A stretch of 64,000 bases of DNA, from NCBI RefSeq assembly GCF_015291625.1, contig NZ_CP030047.1:9170501-9234500 (forward strand). The letters run 5' to 3'. Below, piece by piece: positions 51,150 through 61,147 of this stretch. Origin of the DNA: Bradyrhizobium sp. CCBAU 53421 (GTDB lineage Bacteria > Pseudomonadota > Alphaproteobacteria > Rhizobiales > Xanthobacteraceae). The translations under genes were made by a program, and so were the position numbers. Each line of letters begins with the position of its first letter. Positions within the stretch are counted from its first letter, which is position 1. The notes beneath the pieces were generated by a model, which was given only the letters and a program-made list of their open reading frames with translations, was not told where the DNA came from and did no database searches.

Positions 51150-52300
51150 TGCGACCAACCCTGCGTTTCCGCGACGAGCGCATCGAGCAGCGCGCGCACG
51201 TCGTCCTCATCGACGTTGAGGGTTAGCGCAATGCGCAGCCGCGCGGTGCCCGCCGGCACGGTCGGCGGTCTGATGCCTCTGACGTCAAAGCCGCGGGCCT
51301 GCAGCGCCGTCGCAAGCCGCATCGCGCGCGCATTGTCGCCGACGATATAGGGCACGATCTGTGAGTTCGACGGACTGCGCCAGCCGCGCCGATCGAACTC
51401 GCGATGCGTGAACGCAACCAGGTTTGCGAGGCGCTGCTGACGCTCCGGCTCTTCTTGCAGGATCGTGAGCGCCTCGCGCACGGCGACGGCCACAAGCGGC
51501 GACGGCGCCGTGGCGAAGATGAACGGGCGGCAGCGATTGACCATGAAGTCGCGCAGCACGGTCGAAGCCGTCACCAGCGCGCCGGCGGCGCCCAGCGCCT
51601 TGCCGCAGGTGTGCACGATCACGAGATTCTCGCGCCCTTCATAAGGTGCCGTCAGCCCGCGGCCCTGTTCGCCGTAGACGCCGGTGCCGTGCGCTTCGTC
51701 CACCATCAGGAACGCGTCGTGCCGTTCGGCGATGGCCAGGAGGTCGTCGAGCGGCGCGATATCGCCGTCCATGCTGTAGACGCTTTCGACCACGATCCAG
51801 ACCCGGCCCGTTCCGCCCTCGACGCGCCAGCCGCGAATGGTGTCCTCGACCGATCCGGGATCGTTGTGCGCGCTGAACCGGAACTCCGCCCGACCGGCCC
51901 GTGCGCCCTCGTGGATGCTGGCGTGCACCAGCGAATCGAGCACCAGCAGATCGCCGCGCTGCGGCAGCGTCGTCAGCACGGCGAAATTGGCGACGTAGCC
52001 GCCGCCGAAGAACAGCGCGGTCTCGGCACGGAAGAACGCGGCGGCCTCGGCCTCCAATCGTTCATGCTCCTCGCAATTGCCGCGCAGCAGCCGCGACCCG
52101 CCGGCGCCGATCGGTGTGCCGGCCTCGATCGCGGCCGAGACAGCCCGCTTGATGCGCGGCGCGCTCGCCAGCGCCAGATAGTCGTTCGATACGAAATCGA
52201 TGCCCGCGCGCGGCTTGAGACCGCGCAGCCGATCGTTCTTGCTCAGGGCGTGCAAGGCCGCGGCGTAATCAGCGGCGTTGGCCGCATGGATTGCGCTCAT
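51146..52300 (-). CDS. bioF: 8-amino-7-oxononanoate synthase
   Basis: 384-aa PLP-dependent alpha-oxoamine synthase that condenses pimeloyl-thioester with alanine. Motifs are [86 protein letters not shown], and [12 protein letters not shown] with the PLP Lys234. It lies 63 bp after bioB and overlaps bioD by 4 bp. Confidence 0.96.
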   Translation of the reverse strand: MSAIHAANAADYAAALHALSKNDRLRGLKPRAGIDFVSNDYLALASAPRIKRAVSAAIEAGTPIGAGGSRLLRGNCEEHERLEAEAAAFFRAETALFFGGGYVANFAVLTTLPQRGDLLVLDSLVHASIHEGARAGRAEFRFSAHNDPGSVEDTIRGWRVEGGTGRVWIVVESVYSMDGDIAPLDDLLAIAERHDAFLMVDEAHGTGVYGEQGRGLTAPYEGRENLVIVHTCGKALGAAGALVTASTVLRDFMVNRCRPFIFATAPSPLVAVAVREALTILQEEPERQQRLANLVAFTHREFDRRGWRSPSNSQIVPYIVGDNARAMRLATALQARGFDVRGIRPPTVPAGTARLRIALTLNVDEDDVRALLDALVAETQGWSQ

Positions 52301-52363
52301 GCTTCTCTCTCGGAAAGATGGTCGGTCGCGCGCGAAGGGTGCCGCGCGCGCCAGAGGTTACGA

Positions 52364-53359
52364 TCAGGCGAGGCGGGATGTGATCCCGAGCCGATCCAGC
52401 AGGTCGGCGTCGCGATCGCGCTGCGGGTTTTTGGTGGTGAGCAGCACGTCGCCGATGAAAATCGAATTGGCGCCGGCGAGGAAGCACATCGCCTGCAGTT
52501 CATCGGTCATGTATTGCCGTCCGGCCGACAACCGCACCACGCTGTTCGGCATCATGATCCGCGCGGTCGCGACCAGCCGCACCAGCGCGATCGGATCGGG
52601 ACGCTCGGCGGTGTCGTTGACCGGCACGCCCTTGACCTCGTTCCACAGATTGATCGGCACGCTTTCCGGATGGCTGGGGAGATTGGCAAGCAGCATCAGC
52701 ATGCCGAGCCGGTCCTCGACCTGTTCACCCATGCCGATGATGCCGCCGCAGCAAACCTTGATGCCGGCGTCGCGCACATGCGCCAGCGTGTCGATGCGGT
52801 CCTGCAAGGTGCGGGTGGTGATGATCTTGTCGTAGAACTCGGCCGAGGTATCGACGTTGTGGTTGTAGAAATCGAGCCCGGCGTCGGAAAGCCGTTCGGC
52901 CTGCTTTGGCGTCAGCATGCCGAGCGTGACGCAGGTCTCCATGCCCAGCCCCTTCACCGCGCTGACCATGTCGCAGACCTGATCGAGATCTCGGTCCTTG
53001 GGACTGCGCCAGGCGGCCGCCATGCAGAAGCGGGTGGCACCGGCATCCTTGGCGCGCTGCGCCACCGCGACCACCTCGTCCCGCGGCATCAGGCGGGTCG
53101 CCTTCAGGCCGGTGTCGTAATGCGCGCTCTGGGAGCAGTAGCCGCAATCTTCCGGGCAGCCGCCGGTCTTGATGCTGAGCAGGCTCGCCGTTTCGACGTG
53201 GTTCGGATTGAAGTTGGCGCGGTGGATGCCCTGCGCCTGGAACATCAGGTCCGCGAACGGCAGGTTGTAGAGCGCCTCGGCTTCGGCACGCTCCCAATGC
53301 TTGCGGAGCGGTGCGTTGCCGCTTCTGCCGGTCCGTTCGATCTCAACGACATCAACCAT
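52364..53359 (-). CDS. bioB: Biotin synthase
   Basis: 331-aa radical SAM enzyme that inserts sulfur into dethiobiotin. The [4Fe-4S] motif CPEDCGYC (Cys68, 72, 75) is preceded by SLLSIKTGG. Typical blocks are [71 protein letters not shown] and [20 protein letters not shown], which includes the Arg ligand of the second cluster. It is the first gene of bioBFDA. Its promoter region contains a long perfect palindrome of two BioR half-sites. No bioC or bioH homologue is in the window. Confidence 0.97.
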   Translation of the reverse strand: MVDVVEIERTGRSGNAPLRKHWERAEAEALYNLPFADLMFQAQGIHRANFNPNHVETASLLSIKTGGCPEDCGYCSQSAHYDTGLKATRLMPRDEVVAVAQRAKDAGATRFCMAAAWRSPKDRDLDQVCDMVSAVKGLGMETCVTLGMLTPKQAERLSDAGLDFYNHNVDTSAEFYDKIITTRTLQDRIDTLAHVRDAGIKVCCGGIIGMGEQVEDRLGMLMLLANLPSHPESVPINLWNEVKGVPVNDTAERPDPIALVRLVATARIMMPNSVVRLSAGRQYMTDELQAMCFLAGANSIFIGDVLLTTKNPQRDRDADLLDRLGITSRLA

Positions 53360-53384
53360 CGGGCTTGCCTTCTCGTTTGTTGTG

Positions 53385-53417
53385 GATCATAGATAATCAA
53401 TTAAATTATCTATGATC
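53385..53417. promoter_or_regulatory. BioR operator upstream of bioB (33-bp perfect palindrome)
   Basis: Two oppositely oriented BioR-like boxes, TCATAGATAA at 53387 and TTATCTATGA at 53406, are each one base from TTATAGATAA/TTATCTATAA. They lie inside a perfect inverted repeat with 13-bp arms GATCATAGATAAT and ATTATCTATGATC and spacer CAATTAA. The centre is about 40 bp upstream of bioB. Confidence 0.85.
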
Positions 53418-53471
53418 TTGGACTTGAGATTGATGCTAGCCGAGGCTAGCCGCGCGCGCACCCGTTTTTAC

Positions 53472-53487
53472 GATAGATAATCTATGA
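53472..53487 (+). promoter_or_regulatory. BioR-like operator over bioR start codon
   Basis: GATAGATAATCTATGA contains the palindrome ATAGAT-A-ATCTAT and includes the first ATG of bioR (53484). Binding here would give autoregulation. Confidence 0.65.
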
Positions 53488-54122
53488 TGGACGAAGGCGA
53501 GAACACGACCACCGCCGGGCGCATCGCCGAGGCGATCGGCGAGCGCATCATCAGCGGCGCCTTGCTGCCGGATGCGCCGCTCCGGCAGGACCATGTCGCG
53601 CGGGAATTCCATTCCAGTCACGTCCCGGTGCGCGAGGCCTTCAGGCAGTTGGAGGCGCAGCACCTCGTCGTTGCCGTGCCCCGGCGCGGGGTGCGGGTCG
53701 CGCCGCTCGACACCAAGTCGGTGAAGGAGATCGCCGAGATGCGCGCGGCGCTCGAGGTGGTCGCGCTACGCAATGCGGCGCCGAAGTTCACGTCCGCCCA
53801 TCTGGCGCGGATCGAGGTCGCGCTGATCGAAGGCGACAATGCCGAGACGGTTCAGGACTTCGAGCTGGCCAACCGCGCCTTTCATCACGCGCTGGTGGCG
53901 CCTTGCGCGATGCCGCGCCTGCTCGCCAGCCTCGACGGATTGCAGCTGGCAAATTCAAGGCTGGTGTTCGCGATGGCGCGCAACGCCGGCTGGCGGCCGC
54001 GGCCGAGCCAGGATCATCGCGTGATCCTGCAGGCGCTGCGCGCGCGCAACATCGAGCAGGCCTGCAGCCTGCTCGCGCGCCATATTCAGACCATCGAGCG
54101 GCTCGCGCTGCCGGCGGCCTGA
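53484..54122 (+). CDS. bioR: GntR family biotin regulator BioR
   Basis: 212-aa FadR/FCD-type GntR regulator, divergent from bioBFDA. It starts at the ATG at 53484 or the next codon. The winged helix-turn-helix covers about 10-75 (AIGERIISGALLPDAPLRQD, then SHVPVREAFRQLEAQHLV). The helical FCD domain follows, with metal-ligand-type residues (LANRAFHHALVAP, SQDHRVILQALRARN, HIQTIERL). In Agrobacterium, Brucella and Paracoccus, BioR represses biotin genes through TTATCTATAA sites (established knowledge), and the matching sites here support the assignment. Its own start codon lies inside such a site. Confidence 0.92.
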   Translation: MMDEGENTTTAGRIAEAIGERIISGALLPDAPLRQDHVAREFHSSHVPVREAFRQLEAQHLVVAVPRRGVRVAPLDTKSVKEIAEMRAALEVVALRNAAPKFTSAHLARIEVALIEGDNAETVQDFELANRAFHHALVAPCAMPRLLASLDGLQLANSRLVFAMARNAGWRPRPSQDHRVILQALRARNIEQACSLLARHIQTIERLALPAA

Positions 54123-54237
54123 CCAAGATCTGCGATCCGCTCCACGTTAGATTTTCTCACACCATGGGCGAGTTCTTGAAGATTGTCCGTCTCGCAACCG
54201 GGAGATACGTTCGCTCCGAACGGGAGACACGGGCGAC

Positions 54238-54663
54238 ATGGTGGACGACATGAAGATGCGAGCGGGCCAATGCCATTGTGGCACGGTGCGTTTCGAGGTG
54301 ACGCTCAGCGACGGCCTCAATTCGATCCGCCGCTGCACCTGCTCCTATTGCCGGCTGCGCGGCGCCGTCGTTGCCATGGCTGAAATGGGCGGAATCAGGT
54401 TCCTGCAAGGCGAGGACGTGCTGACGAGCTACCGCTTCCATACCGGATCAGCGCAGCACTTCTTCTGCTCTCGCTGCGGAATATACACACATCATCAACG
54501 GCGATCCGACCAGAGTCTCTATGCCGTCAACGTCGCTTGCCTCGACGGGGTCAGTCCGTTCGATTTCCCGGAAGTGCCTGTGATGGACGGCGTCAATCAC
54601 ACCAACGACACCGGCAGGCCGACGCGTCGCGCGGGCACGCTGCGCTTCATCTCGACCGACTGA
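54238..54663 (+). CDS. GFA (glutathione-dependent formaldehyde-activating) family protein
   Basis: 141 aa from the ATG at 54238, with GGGAGAC upstream (54250 is an alternative). GFA/CENP-V-type zinc protein: GQCHCGTVRFEV, RRCTCSYCRLRGAVVAM and HFFCSRCGIYTHH supply two zinc sites with all expected cysteines. Some GFA members speed glutathione adduct formation with formaldehyde or act on other glutathione conjugates; many have unknown substrates. It is monocistronic, downstream of bioR with a 115-bp gap, and probably unrelated to biotin synthesis. Confidence 0.9.
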   Translation: MVDDMKMRAGQCHCGTVRFEVTLSDGLNSIRRCTCSYCRLRGAVVAMAEMGGIRFLQGEDVLTSYRFHTGSAQHFFCSRCGIYTHHQRRSDQSLYAVNVACLDGVSPFDFPEVPVMDGVNHTNDTGRPTRRAGTLRFISTD

Positions 54664-54736
54664 CGATCGCTGTCAGCGACGACAGCGCCCCGCGAGTGCG
54701 ACGAGAAACATCATCGCGCTTGACTCGCTAGTCGAG

Positions 54737-55219
54737 CTAGGCGATCGCGACGATCTCCAGCTCCTGGGCGCCCGTGCCGACGACATCGCCCACCGCCTTG
54801 CCCATCAGCGACCTCGCCACCGGCGAGACGAACGAGATCGAGCCGGCCTTTGGATCGGCCTCGTCCTCGCCGACAATGCGATAGGTCTGCACGCGGCCAT
54901 CGGCGCGGCTGAACGTCACGGTGCTGCCGAACGCAACGGTTTCGGTCGAAGCGGGATCGGGGACGACCTGCGCAGTGCGGAGCCGTTCGGTGAGATAGCG
55001 CGCGTCGCGCAACGGGGCCGCCGACTGGCGCCGCCGTTCGTTGACGTCGTCGAGCTGCTGCGCGGTCTCGTAGGCTTCGCGCGCCTCCTGGAGCTGGCGC
55101 TCCAGCGCCTTGCGGCCTGCCTCGGTCACCAGATTGGCATGCGGCGAGATGGGGCGATCCGGCAACAGCGTTTCGGACGCGGTCTCGGCACTTTCTTCCT
55201 TGGTGAAGGCAACGCTCAA
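54737..55219 (-). CDS. GreA/GreB family transcript cleavage factor
   Basis: 160 aa from the TTG at 55219, seven bases after GGAG; the frame is open to 55264. The length equals that of GreA. An N-terminal coiled coil is visible (ALERQLQEAREAYETAQQLD, DARYLTERLRTAQVV), followed by the FKBP-like C-domain (TVTFSRADGRVQTYRIVGED, then SISFVSPVARSLMGKAVGDV). The acidic DD pair at the coiled-coil tip (QLDDVNE) could coordinate Mg in the RNA polymerase secondary channel. It may be the accessory GreB-like factor rather than the main GreA. It stands alone. Confidence 0.88.
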   Translation of the reverse strand: MSVAFTKEESAETASETLLPDRPISPHANLVTEAGRKALERQLQEAREAYETAQQLDDVNERRRQSAAPLRDARYLTERLRTAQVVPDPASTETVAFGSTVTFSRADGRVQTYRIVGEDEADPKAGSISFVSPVARSLMGKAVGDVVGTGAQELEIVAIA

Positions 55220-55271
55220 TCGGGAACTCCATCGATCAGGGCGCACAGTATAGCCCCGCCTCACCCGCCTC

Positions 55272-55305
55272 GCTAATGCGCGATGGGATTAGGCCGGCTC
55301 TAATG
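55272..55305. repeat. Fragment of palindromic element family B
   Basis: GCTAATGCGCGATGGGATTA closely matches the left end of family B, GCTAAAGCGCGATGAGATTG. The fragment ends in CTCTAATGC, which supplies the TAG stop of the RND permease gene. The second half of the element is missing. Confidence 0.65.
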
Positions 55306-58300
55306 CGACGCCGGCTGTTCCGCCTTGCTTCGCCTGCCGAAGCGGTTCTTGGCACCTTCGCGCCAGCCCTGGAAGGTGACGAAGAGCATCGGCACCAGGA
55401 AGATGCCGATCGAGCTGGCGGCGAGCATGCCGCCGAACACCGCGGTGCCGACCGCGCGGCGGCTGATTTCCGCAGCGCCGGTCGCGACCACCAGCGGCAC
55501 CAGGCCGAGGATGAAGGCGATCGAGGTCATCATCACAGCGCGGAAGCGCATCTGCGCGCCCATCGTCGCGGCCTCCGCGATCGGCCTGCCGGCCTCGCGC
55601 TGCTCCTTGGCGAACTCGACGATCAGGATGCCGTTCTTGGCGGCGAGCGCGATCAGCACCACGAGGCCGATCTGGCCGTAGAGATCGAGGTTCAGCCCAG
55701 CGAGCTTGATCGCGAGATAGGAGCCGAACACGCCGACCGTAACCGACAGCAGCACGGGGATCGGGATCGTCCAGCTCTCATACAGCGCCACCAGGAACAG
55801 ATAGGCAAACAACACCGCGAGCGCGAGGATGATGCCGGTCTGGCCGGACGCCGCCTGCTCCTGATAGGCGGTGCCGGTCCATTCATAGGAATAGCCGGAA
55901 GGCAGCGTCGTCTTGGAGAGGTCGGCCATCGTCGCAATCGCGGTGCCCGAGGACACGCCCGCCGCCGGGCTGCCGTTCACCGTGACCGAGCGATAATTGT
56001 TGTAGCGCGTGATCACCTGCGGGCCGGTGACGATGCGCAAGCTTGCGATCGAGCGGATCGGCACCATCTCGCCGCCGGTGTTGCGCACGTAGATCTGCCA
56101 GATGTCGGGAATGTCGCCGCGGTCGGCCGCATCGCCCTGCACGTTGACCTGCCAGGTACGGCCAAACAGGTTGAAATTGTTGACGTAAATACCGCCGAGC
56201 GTGGCCTGCAACGCGGTGAACACGTCGGCCATGTTGAGGCCGAGCGCCTGCGCTTTGGCGCGGTCGATATCGAGATAGACCGACGGGTTGGTCGCGGTGA
56301 AGGTCGAGAACACCCGGGTCAGATTTGGATTGCGGTTCGCCGCGCCGATCAACCCACCCATCACGCTGCTGAGCGCCGCCGGATCCTGTCCTTCCAGCGC
56401 CTCGAGCTGATATTCGAAGCCGCCGGAGGTCGACAGACCGATGATCGGCGGCAGGTTGAACGGCAGAACCGAGGCTGAACGGATCTGCGATCCCGCGATG
56501 AAGGTCTGCCGGATCGCGGCCTGCACCGAGTCGGTGACGGCCTTGCGGTCGGCGAACGCCTTCATGCGCGCCACCATGAAGGTCGAATTGGGTTCGCTGG
56601 CGCCGTCGAGCAGCGAGAAGCCGATGATCGACAGCACATGATCGACCGCCGGGTTCTTCTTCAGGATCGCCTCAACCTGCTTGGTGACCTCGCTGGTGCG
56701 CGCCACCGACGCGCCATCAGGCAATTGCACGGCGATGAAGAACGCACCCTGGTCCTCCTCGGGCAGGAAGCCGGTCGGCGTGATCTTCGACACGCCGAAC
56801 ACCGCGCCGGCGAACACCAGCACCGCGACCAGCGACAGCACCGCGAGGCGGACCAGCCGTTGCACCACGCCGGCATAGCCGTCGCGCACCCAGTCGATGG
56901 CGCCGAGCACCCGTCCCATGATGCCGCGGCGCGGGCCGCCGTGGCGCAGGAATACCGCACACAGCGCCGGCGACAATGTCAGCGCGTTCAGCGCCGAGAT
57001 CACCATCGCGGCGCTGATCGTCACCGCGAACTGCCGGAACAGCGTGCCGGAAATGCCGGGGATGAACGCAATCGGCACGAACACCGAGAGCAGCACCAGC
57101 GAGATCGCGATGATCGGCGCGGTGATCTGCGCCATCGCCTTCTTGGTGGCGTCGGCCGGCGACAGCTCCGGCTCCTCCTCCATGACGCGCTCGACATTCT
57201 CGACCACGACGATGGCGTCGTCGACCACGATGCCGATCGCCAGCACCATCGCCAGCAGCGACACCGTGTTGGCAGAATAGCCGAGCGCCAGCAGCACCGC
57301 GAAGGCGCCGATCAGGCTGACCGGAACCGCGACTGCCGGAATCACCGTGGCGCGCAGATTGCCGAGGAACAGGAACACCACGATCACGACGAGCACGAAG
57401 GCCTCGCCGAGCGTCTTCATCACCTCCTTGATCGTATCGGAGACGAAGGTCGTGGAGTCGTACTGCACGAGGTAGGTCAGCCCCGGCGGAAACCGCTCCG
57501 ACAACTTCGCAAGCGTGGCCTGCACGGCCTTCGCCGTGGTCACGGCGTTGGCGCCCGGCGCGAGATAGATGCCCATCGGCACGCCGGGATTGCCGTCGAT
57601 CCGCGACTCCGAATCCATGTTCTGCGCGCCGATCTCGACGCGGGCGACATCCCTGATCCGAAGCACCGATCCGTCCGGATTGGCCCGCAGCACGATGTCG
57701 CCGAACTGCTTGGATGTCGTCAGGCGGCCCTGGGTCTGCACGTTGAACTGGAATTGCTGGTCGTTGCTGATCGGACGCGCGCCGATACGGCCGACCGGCG
57801 CCTGCACGCTCTGGGCACGGATCGCGGCGATCACGTCCGACGGCGCCAGATTGAGGCTGGTCAGGCGCTGGGTGTCGAACCAGATCCGCATCGAATAGTT
57901 CAGCTTGGCGAACAGCGAGGCCTGACCGACGCCGGGCGTGCGCGAGATCGCGTCGAGCACGTTGATGATAGCGTAATTGGTGATGAACAGCGGATCCTGC
58001 TCGCCGTTCTTGCTGTAGAGCACGATGAACTGCAGCACGGCCGAGGATTTCTTCTGCACGGTCAGGCCCTGCGCCTGCACCTCGGTCGGCAATTGCGCGA
58101 GCGCGCTCTGTACCCGGTTGTTGACGTTGACGGTGTTGATATCGGGGTCGGTGCCGAGCGCGAACGAGACCGTCAGCGTATAGCTGCCGTCATTGCCGCT
58201 GGTCGACTTCATGTAGAGCATCTTGTCGACGCCGACGACCTGCGCTTCCAGCGGCTGGGCGACGCTCGATTCGACCACTTCGGCCGAAGCACCGGGGAAC

Positions 58301-58446
58301 ACGGCCGAGACCGTGACCTGCGGCGGCACGATGTCCGGGAACTGGGCGACCGGGATCTGCATCAGCGCCAGCGCGCCCGCGATCGTGATCACGAACGCGA
58401 TGACGATCGCAAGCCGCGGACGATCGACGAAGACAGCGGAGATCAT
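55300..58446 (-). CDS. RND multidrug efflux permease (HAE1 family)
   Basis: 1048-aa inner-membrane drug/proton antiporter of the AcrB/MexB type. Residues 1-30 form the first helix ([20 protein letters not shown]) followed by [20 protein letters not shown]. The proton relay Asp pair is in [14 protein letters not shown] (helix 4), and the Lys in [16 protein letters not shown] (helix 10). The two large periplasmic domains include [20 protein letters not shown] and the docking regions. It overlaps the adaptor gene by 4 bp, so they form one operon. No outer-membrane TolC partner or local regulator is present, so it probably uses a TolC encoded elsewhere. Its stop lies in a family B repeat fragment. 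Confidence 0.95.
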   Translation of the reverse strand: MISAVFVDRPRLAIVIAFVITIAGALALMQIPVAQFPDIVPPQVTVSAVFPGASAEVVESSVAQPLEAQVVGVDKMLYMKSTSGNDGSYTLTVSFALGTDPDINTVNVNNRVQSALAQLPTEVQAQGLTVQKKSSAVLQFIVLYSKNGEQDPLFITNYAIINVLDAISRTPGVGQASLFAKLNYSMRIWFDTQRLTSLNLAPSDVIAAIRAQSVQAPVGRIGARPISNDQQFQFNVQTQGRLTTSKQFGDIVLRANPDGSVLRIRDVARVEIGAQNMDSESRIDGNPGVPMGIYLAPGANAVTTAKAVQATLAKLSERFPPGLTYLVQYDSTTFVSDTIKEVMKTLGEAFVLVVIVVFLFLGNLRATVIPAVAVPVSLIGAFAVLLALGYSANTVSLLAMVLAIGIVVDDAIVVVENVERVMEEEPELSPADATKKAMAQITAPIIAISLVLLSVFVPIAFIPGISGTLFRQFAVTISAAMVISALNALTLSPALCAVFLRHGGPRRGIMGRVLGAIDWVRDGYAGVVQRLVRLAVLSLVAVLVFAGAVFGVSKITPTGFLPEEDQGAFFIAVQLPDGASVARTSEVTKQVEAILKKNPAVDHVLSIIGFSLLDGASEPNSTFMVARMKAFADRKAVTDSVQAAIRQTFIAGSQIRSASVLPFNLPPIIGLSTSGGFEYQLEALEGQDPAALSSVMGGLIGAANRNPNLTRVFSTFTATNPSVYLDIDRAKAQALGLNMADVFTALQATLGGIYVNNFNLFGRTWQVNVQGDAADRGDIPDIWQIYVRNTGGEMVPIRSIASLRIVTGPQVITRYNNYRSVTVNGSPAAGVSSGTAIATMADLSKTTLPSGYSYEWTGTAYQEQAASGQTGIILALAVLFAYLFLVALYESWTIPIPVLLSVTVGVFGSYLAIKLAGLNLDLYGQIGLVVLIALAAKNGILIVEFAKEQREAGRPIAEAATMGAQMRFRAVMMTSIAFILGLVPLVVATGAAEISRRAVGTAVFGGMLAASSIGIFLVPMLFVTFQGWREGAKNRFGRRSKAEQPASH

Positions 58447-59678
58447 GGGTTATTGCCCGTCGATTTCGGCGTGCTGCCGGCGCCGCCGTCCGCCGACACC
58501 TTCATGCTGGACTGGATCAGCGCGCTGGCGGGCCCCGGCGCAACCACCTCGCCCGGCCTGACCTTCTGCAAGCCCTCGACCACGACCTTGTCGCCGAGCG
58601 CGATGCCGCTCGTCACCGCGGCAATTGTCGATGTCGACTGCCCGAGCTGGATCCGCTTTTGCTCGGCCTTGTTGTCCGCGCCGACGACGTAGACATACTC
58701 GCCCTGCTGATCCGACAGCACCGCCGAACGCGGGATCGCCAGCACCTCGACCGGCTGCACGCCCTCCAGTAGAACGGTTACGAACTCGTTGTCGGTCAGC
58801 TCGCGGACCGAGCCGCCGGTTGCGACGGACGTATATGTCGACGGGTTTGGGATGGTACCGCGCAAGGAGATGGTGTCGGTGTTCTGCGCGATGGTGTTGT
58901 TGACGAAGTTCAGCTCACCGGTCTTCTCGTAGAGCCGGCCGTTCGGCAGGCGCAACCGGATGACGACGGCCTTGAAGCCACCGCGCGTCACATAGCGGTC
59001 GCGCAGGTCGAGCGCCTCGCGCACCGACACCGGGAACGTGACATACATCGGATCCTGGCTGACGATGGTCGTCAGGGTTCCCGAGCTCGGCGTCACGACG
59101 TTACCTTCCGTGACCGAGGTGCGTCCGATCCGGCCGTCGATCGGCGAATGGATCTGGGTGTAGTCGAGATTGATCTGGGACAGGTCGACCTGTGCCTGCG
59201 CGGCCTGCACTTGTGCTTCGAGGCTCTGCTGGTTGGCGACCGCGGCGTCGACGTTCGATTGCTGGCCGGCCGGCCCGCCCATCAGGGCCTTCGCGCGATC
59301 AGTGGTCAGCTTGGCGTTGACCAGCGTCGCCTGCAACTGGGCGACCTGCGCTTTCTTCGATGCAAGGTCGGCCTCGAACGGGCCGCGCTCGAGTTGATAC
59401 AAGAGGTCGCCGGCCTTGACCTCGGCGCCCTCGACAAAGTTCCGCTTCTCAAGGAACGCAGTGACGCGCGCCACCACGTTGACGCGGTTGGGGGCTTCGA
59501 TGCGTCCCAGGAATTCGTTGGTCTCGGTGATCGGCCGCTTCACCGCCTCGAACACGCCCACCGCAGGAGGCCCGGGCGGACCTGCCTGAGCATGGGCCGC
59601 TGAAATCCCGGTAGCTGCCAATCCCGCCGATACGAGAAGCCCTGCCAATCCACCGAGCATTCGTTCCGTACCACTCAT
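58443..59678 (-). CDS. RND efflux periplasmic adaptor subunit
   Basis: 411 aa from the ATG at 59678 (the open frame begins at 59705). A signal or anchor sequence comes first ([20 protein letters not shown], then SAAHAQ). It is followed by the membrane-fusion-protein layout: lipoyl half [20 protein letters not shown], an alpha-helical hairpin ([20 protein letters not shown]), the returning lipoyl half ([20 protein letters not shown]), a beta-barrel, and the membrane-proximal domain ([20 protein letters not shown]). AcrA/MexA type. It is first in the adaptor-permease operon. Confidence 0.94.
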   Translation of the reverse strand: MSGTERMLGGLAGLLVSAGLAATGISAAHAQAGPPGPPAVGVFEAVKRPITETNEFLGRIEAPNRVNVVARVTAFLEKRNFVEGAEVKAGDLLYQLERGPFEADLASKKAQVAQLQATLVNAKLTTDRAKALMGGPAGQQSNVDAAVANQQSLEAQVQAAQAQVDLSQINLDYTQIHSPIDGRIGRTSVTEGNVVTPSSGTLTTIVSQDPMYVTFPVSVREALDLRDRYVTRGGFKAVVIRLRLPNGRLYEKTGELNFVNNTIAQNTDTISLRGTIPNPSTYTSVATGGSVRELTDNEFVTVLLEGVQPVEVLAIPRSAVLSDQQGEYVYVVGADNKAEQKRIQLGQSTSTIAAVTSGIALGDKVVVEGLQKVRPGEVVAPGPASALIQSSMKVSADGGAGSTPKSTGNNP

Positions 59679-60013
59679 GCTGTCCAACCCTTCGGCTACC
59701 AACAAGCTCTACGAAGCGGATATGACGTCGAGTTCCCTCAGACCGGGAAGGTCAGGATGGGCAAGCTGCATCACAGGAGATCATAACGCGGCCAATCCGA
59801 CAATCCTGTAACCTGATCGCCTCGTTTCACTGATCCGGACAACAGGCAGCTTCGAGAAGCGTCGCGACACCGCGATGCCATGGCGATTGCAACCATGCCG
59901 TCGGCCGCGGGGCGCATCGCGGACGTCGAAAGCTCTCATGAATGTGATACCCGCAAGCGTGACTTGATTGAAGGTCAGGCGCGGGTGCTTGCAAGACGGA
60001 TGGCTGCCGCCCC
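59679..60013. other. Intergenic region without recognised gene
   Basis: About 335 bp between the adaptor start and the downstream end of the hydrolase gene. It should contain the efflux operon promoter. I see no gene, clear operator or strong terminator. Confidence 0.4.
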
Positions 60014-61147
60014 TCACAACGCGATGGCGTTCTTGAGGCGAGACGTCTCTTGATAGACGGGCGACGCCAGGTGGCCGTACAGCCACGGCCTTGCGCGCTT
60101 GCCATTGGCCTCGTGCACGCCGTCGAAGACGTCCATGTCGATCAGCTGCGGATGGGCTGATGATGCGTAGACCGACTGCATTTCCGCGAACTTCTCGTCC
60201 CGCCCGAGCTCGATCGCGTTTCCACTGTCGTGGCTGCCGATCTCGACGAACAGCGGACACGGGCAGAGCAGATACGCCAGCTCAGCGCCGGTGTATTTGG
60301 CGCGACCGTTGGCGAAATGAATGTAGGCGGCAAGCTCGATGCCGAGATTCTTGCTGATGGCGGACGACATCAGAAATTTCTTCTCGTCGCGCATGTATCC
60401 GGAGGCGACGGTCGGCCGCATCCGCCCCGTCGCGGCTTCCAGATGCAGCGCGAGAAACGCGCCCGAGGACACCCCATAGACGCCGACATTGAGGCCGGAC
60501 GCTCCGGTCAGCTTGCGGCAGACGGTTTCGCCGGCGTCGATCGATGCGCACGACACGTTGTGCGCGGAGACGCCATGGGACGCCAGCATCGCGGCGATGT
60601 TGTTCTGGCTTTCCTGATTTCCGATCTGGACGATGTAGGGGCACCAGACGACATAGCCGTCCTGGCAAAGCTGCTTGCCGAGCGCGTTCATGTAGTCCTT
60701 GTCGGCATCATCGAAGCATCGCTCCGGCGTGCTCGCCATGCCGTGGCCGAGCAGGATCAATCCCTTGAACGGGCCGTCGGGAACGCCGAGGCATCCGCGC
60801 ACCGGCACGCCGCATTCCAGATCGAACTCGACCTTCACGACCGAAAATCGATCCGCCGTGCCGCGCCAGAGAACCCGGATCTCGTCATGCGATGGCCGAT
60901 ACAGCCGCCGCTCCCGGAACAGCGAGCGCATCTCCCGTCGAATCTCCGGACCGGTCGCGACCGCGCGCAGCTTTCCTCGCGCCGCGATGTCGAAGAACGA
61001 GCGGCAGAACGTATCGTAGCCGAGCGCCGGCAGATCGACATTCGCGCACGACCCCTGGCAGTGGCTGAGCGTCAGCGTGTTGCCGGTGACCGATGAGGGT
61101 CCGACCAGCGTCATCAACAATCCGGAAAGCGCCCTGCGGCTGATCAT
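60014..61147 (-). CDS. Alpha/beta hydrolase-fold protein, exported
   Basis: 377-aa protein with a weak N-terminal export-like segment (MISRRALSGLLMTLVGPSSV). Its fold resembles acetyl-xylan-esterase/dienelactone-hydrolase-type hydrolases. Oxyanion region KGLILLGHGMASTPERC, nucleophile elbow VGVYGVSSGAFLALHLEAA with the catalytic Ser, acidic residue candidate in CPLFVEIGSHDSGN, and His in DVFDGVHEANGKR. A pair of cysteines (LSHCQGSCANV) near the N-terminus and others may form disulfides. Substrate unknown. It stands alone upstream of a 0.86-kb stretch with no convincing gene. Confidence 0.85.
   Translation of the reverse strand: MISRRALSGLLMTLVGPSSVTGNTLTLSHCQGSCANVDLPALGYDTFCRSFFDIAARGKLRAVATGPEIRREMRSLFRERRLYRPSHDEIRVLWRGTADRFSVVKVEFDLECGVPVRGCLGVPDGPFKGLILLGHGMASTPERCFDDADKDYMNALGKQLCQDGYVVWCPYIVQIGNQESQNNIAAMLASHGVSAHNVSCASIDAGETVCRKLTGASGLNVGVYGVSSGAFLALHLEAATGRMRPTVASGYMRDEKKFLMSSAISKNLGIELAAYIHFANGRAKYTGAELAYLLCPCPLFVEIGSHDSGNAIELGRDEKFAEMQSVYASSAHPQLIDMDVFDGVHEANGKRARPWLYGHLASPVYQETSRLKNAIAL

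Noticed and set aside
55276..58692. 400-aa and 684-aa forward frames opposite the RND permease gene
   Set aside because: Composition (RHD/ADR-rich, no motifs) and position show they are shadows; the reverse strand encodes intact efflux subunits.
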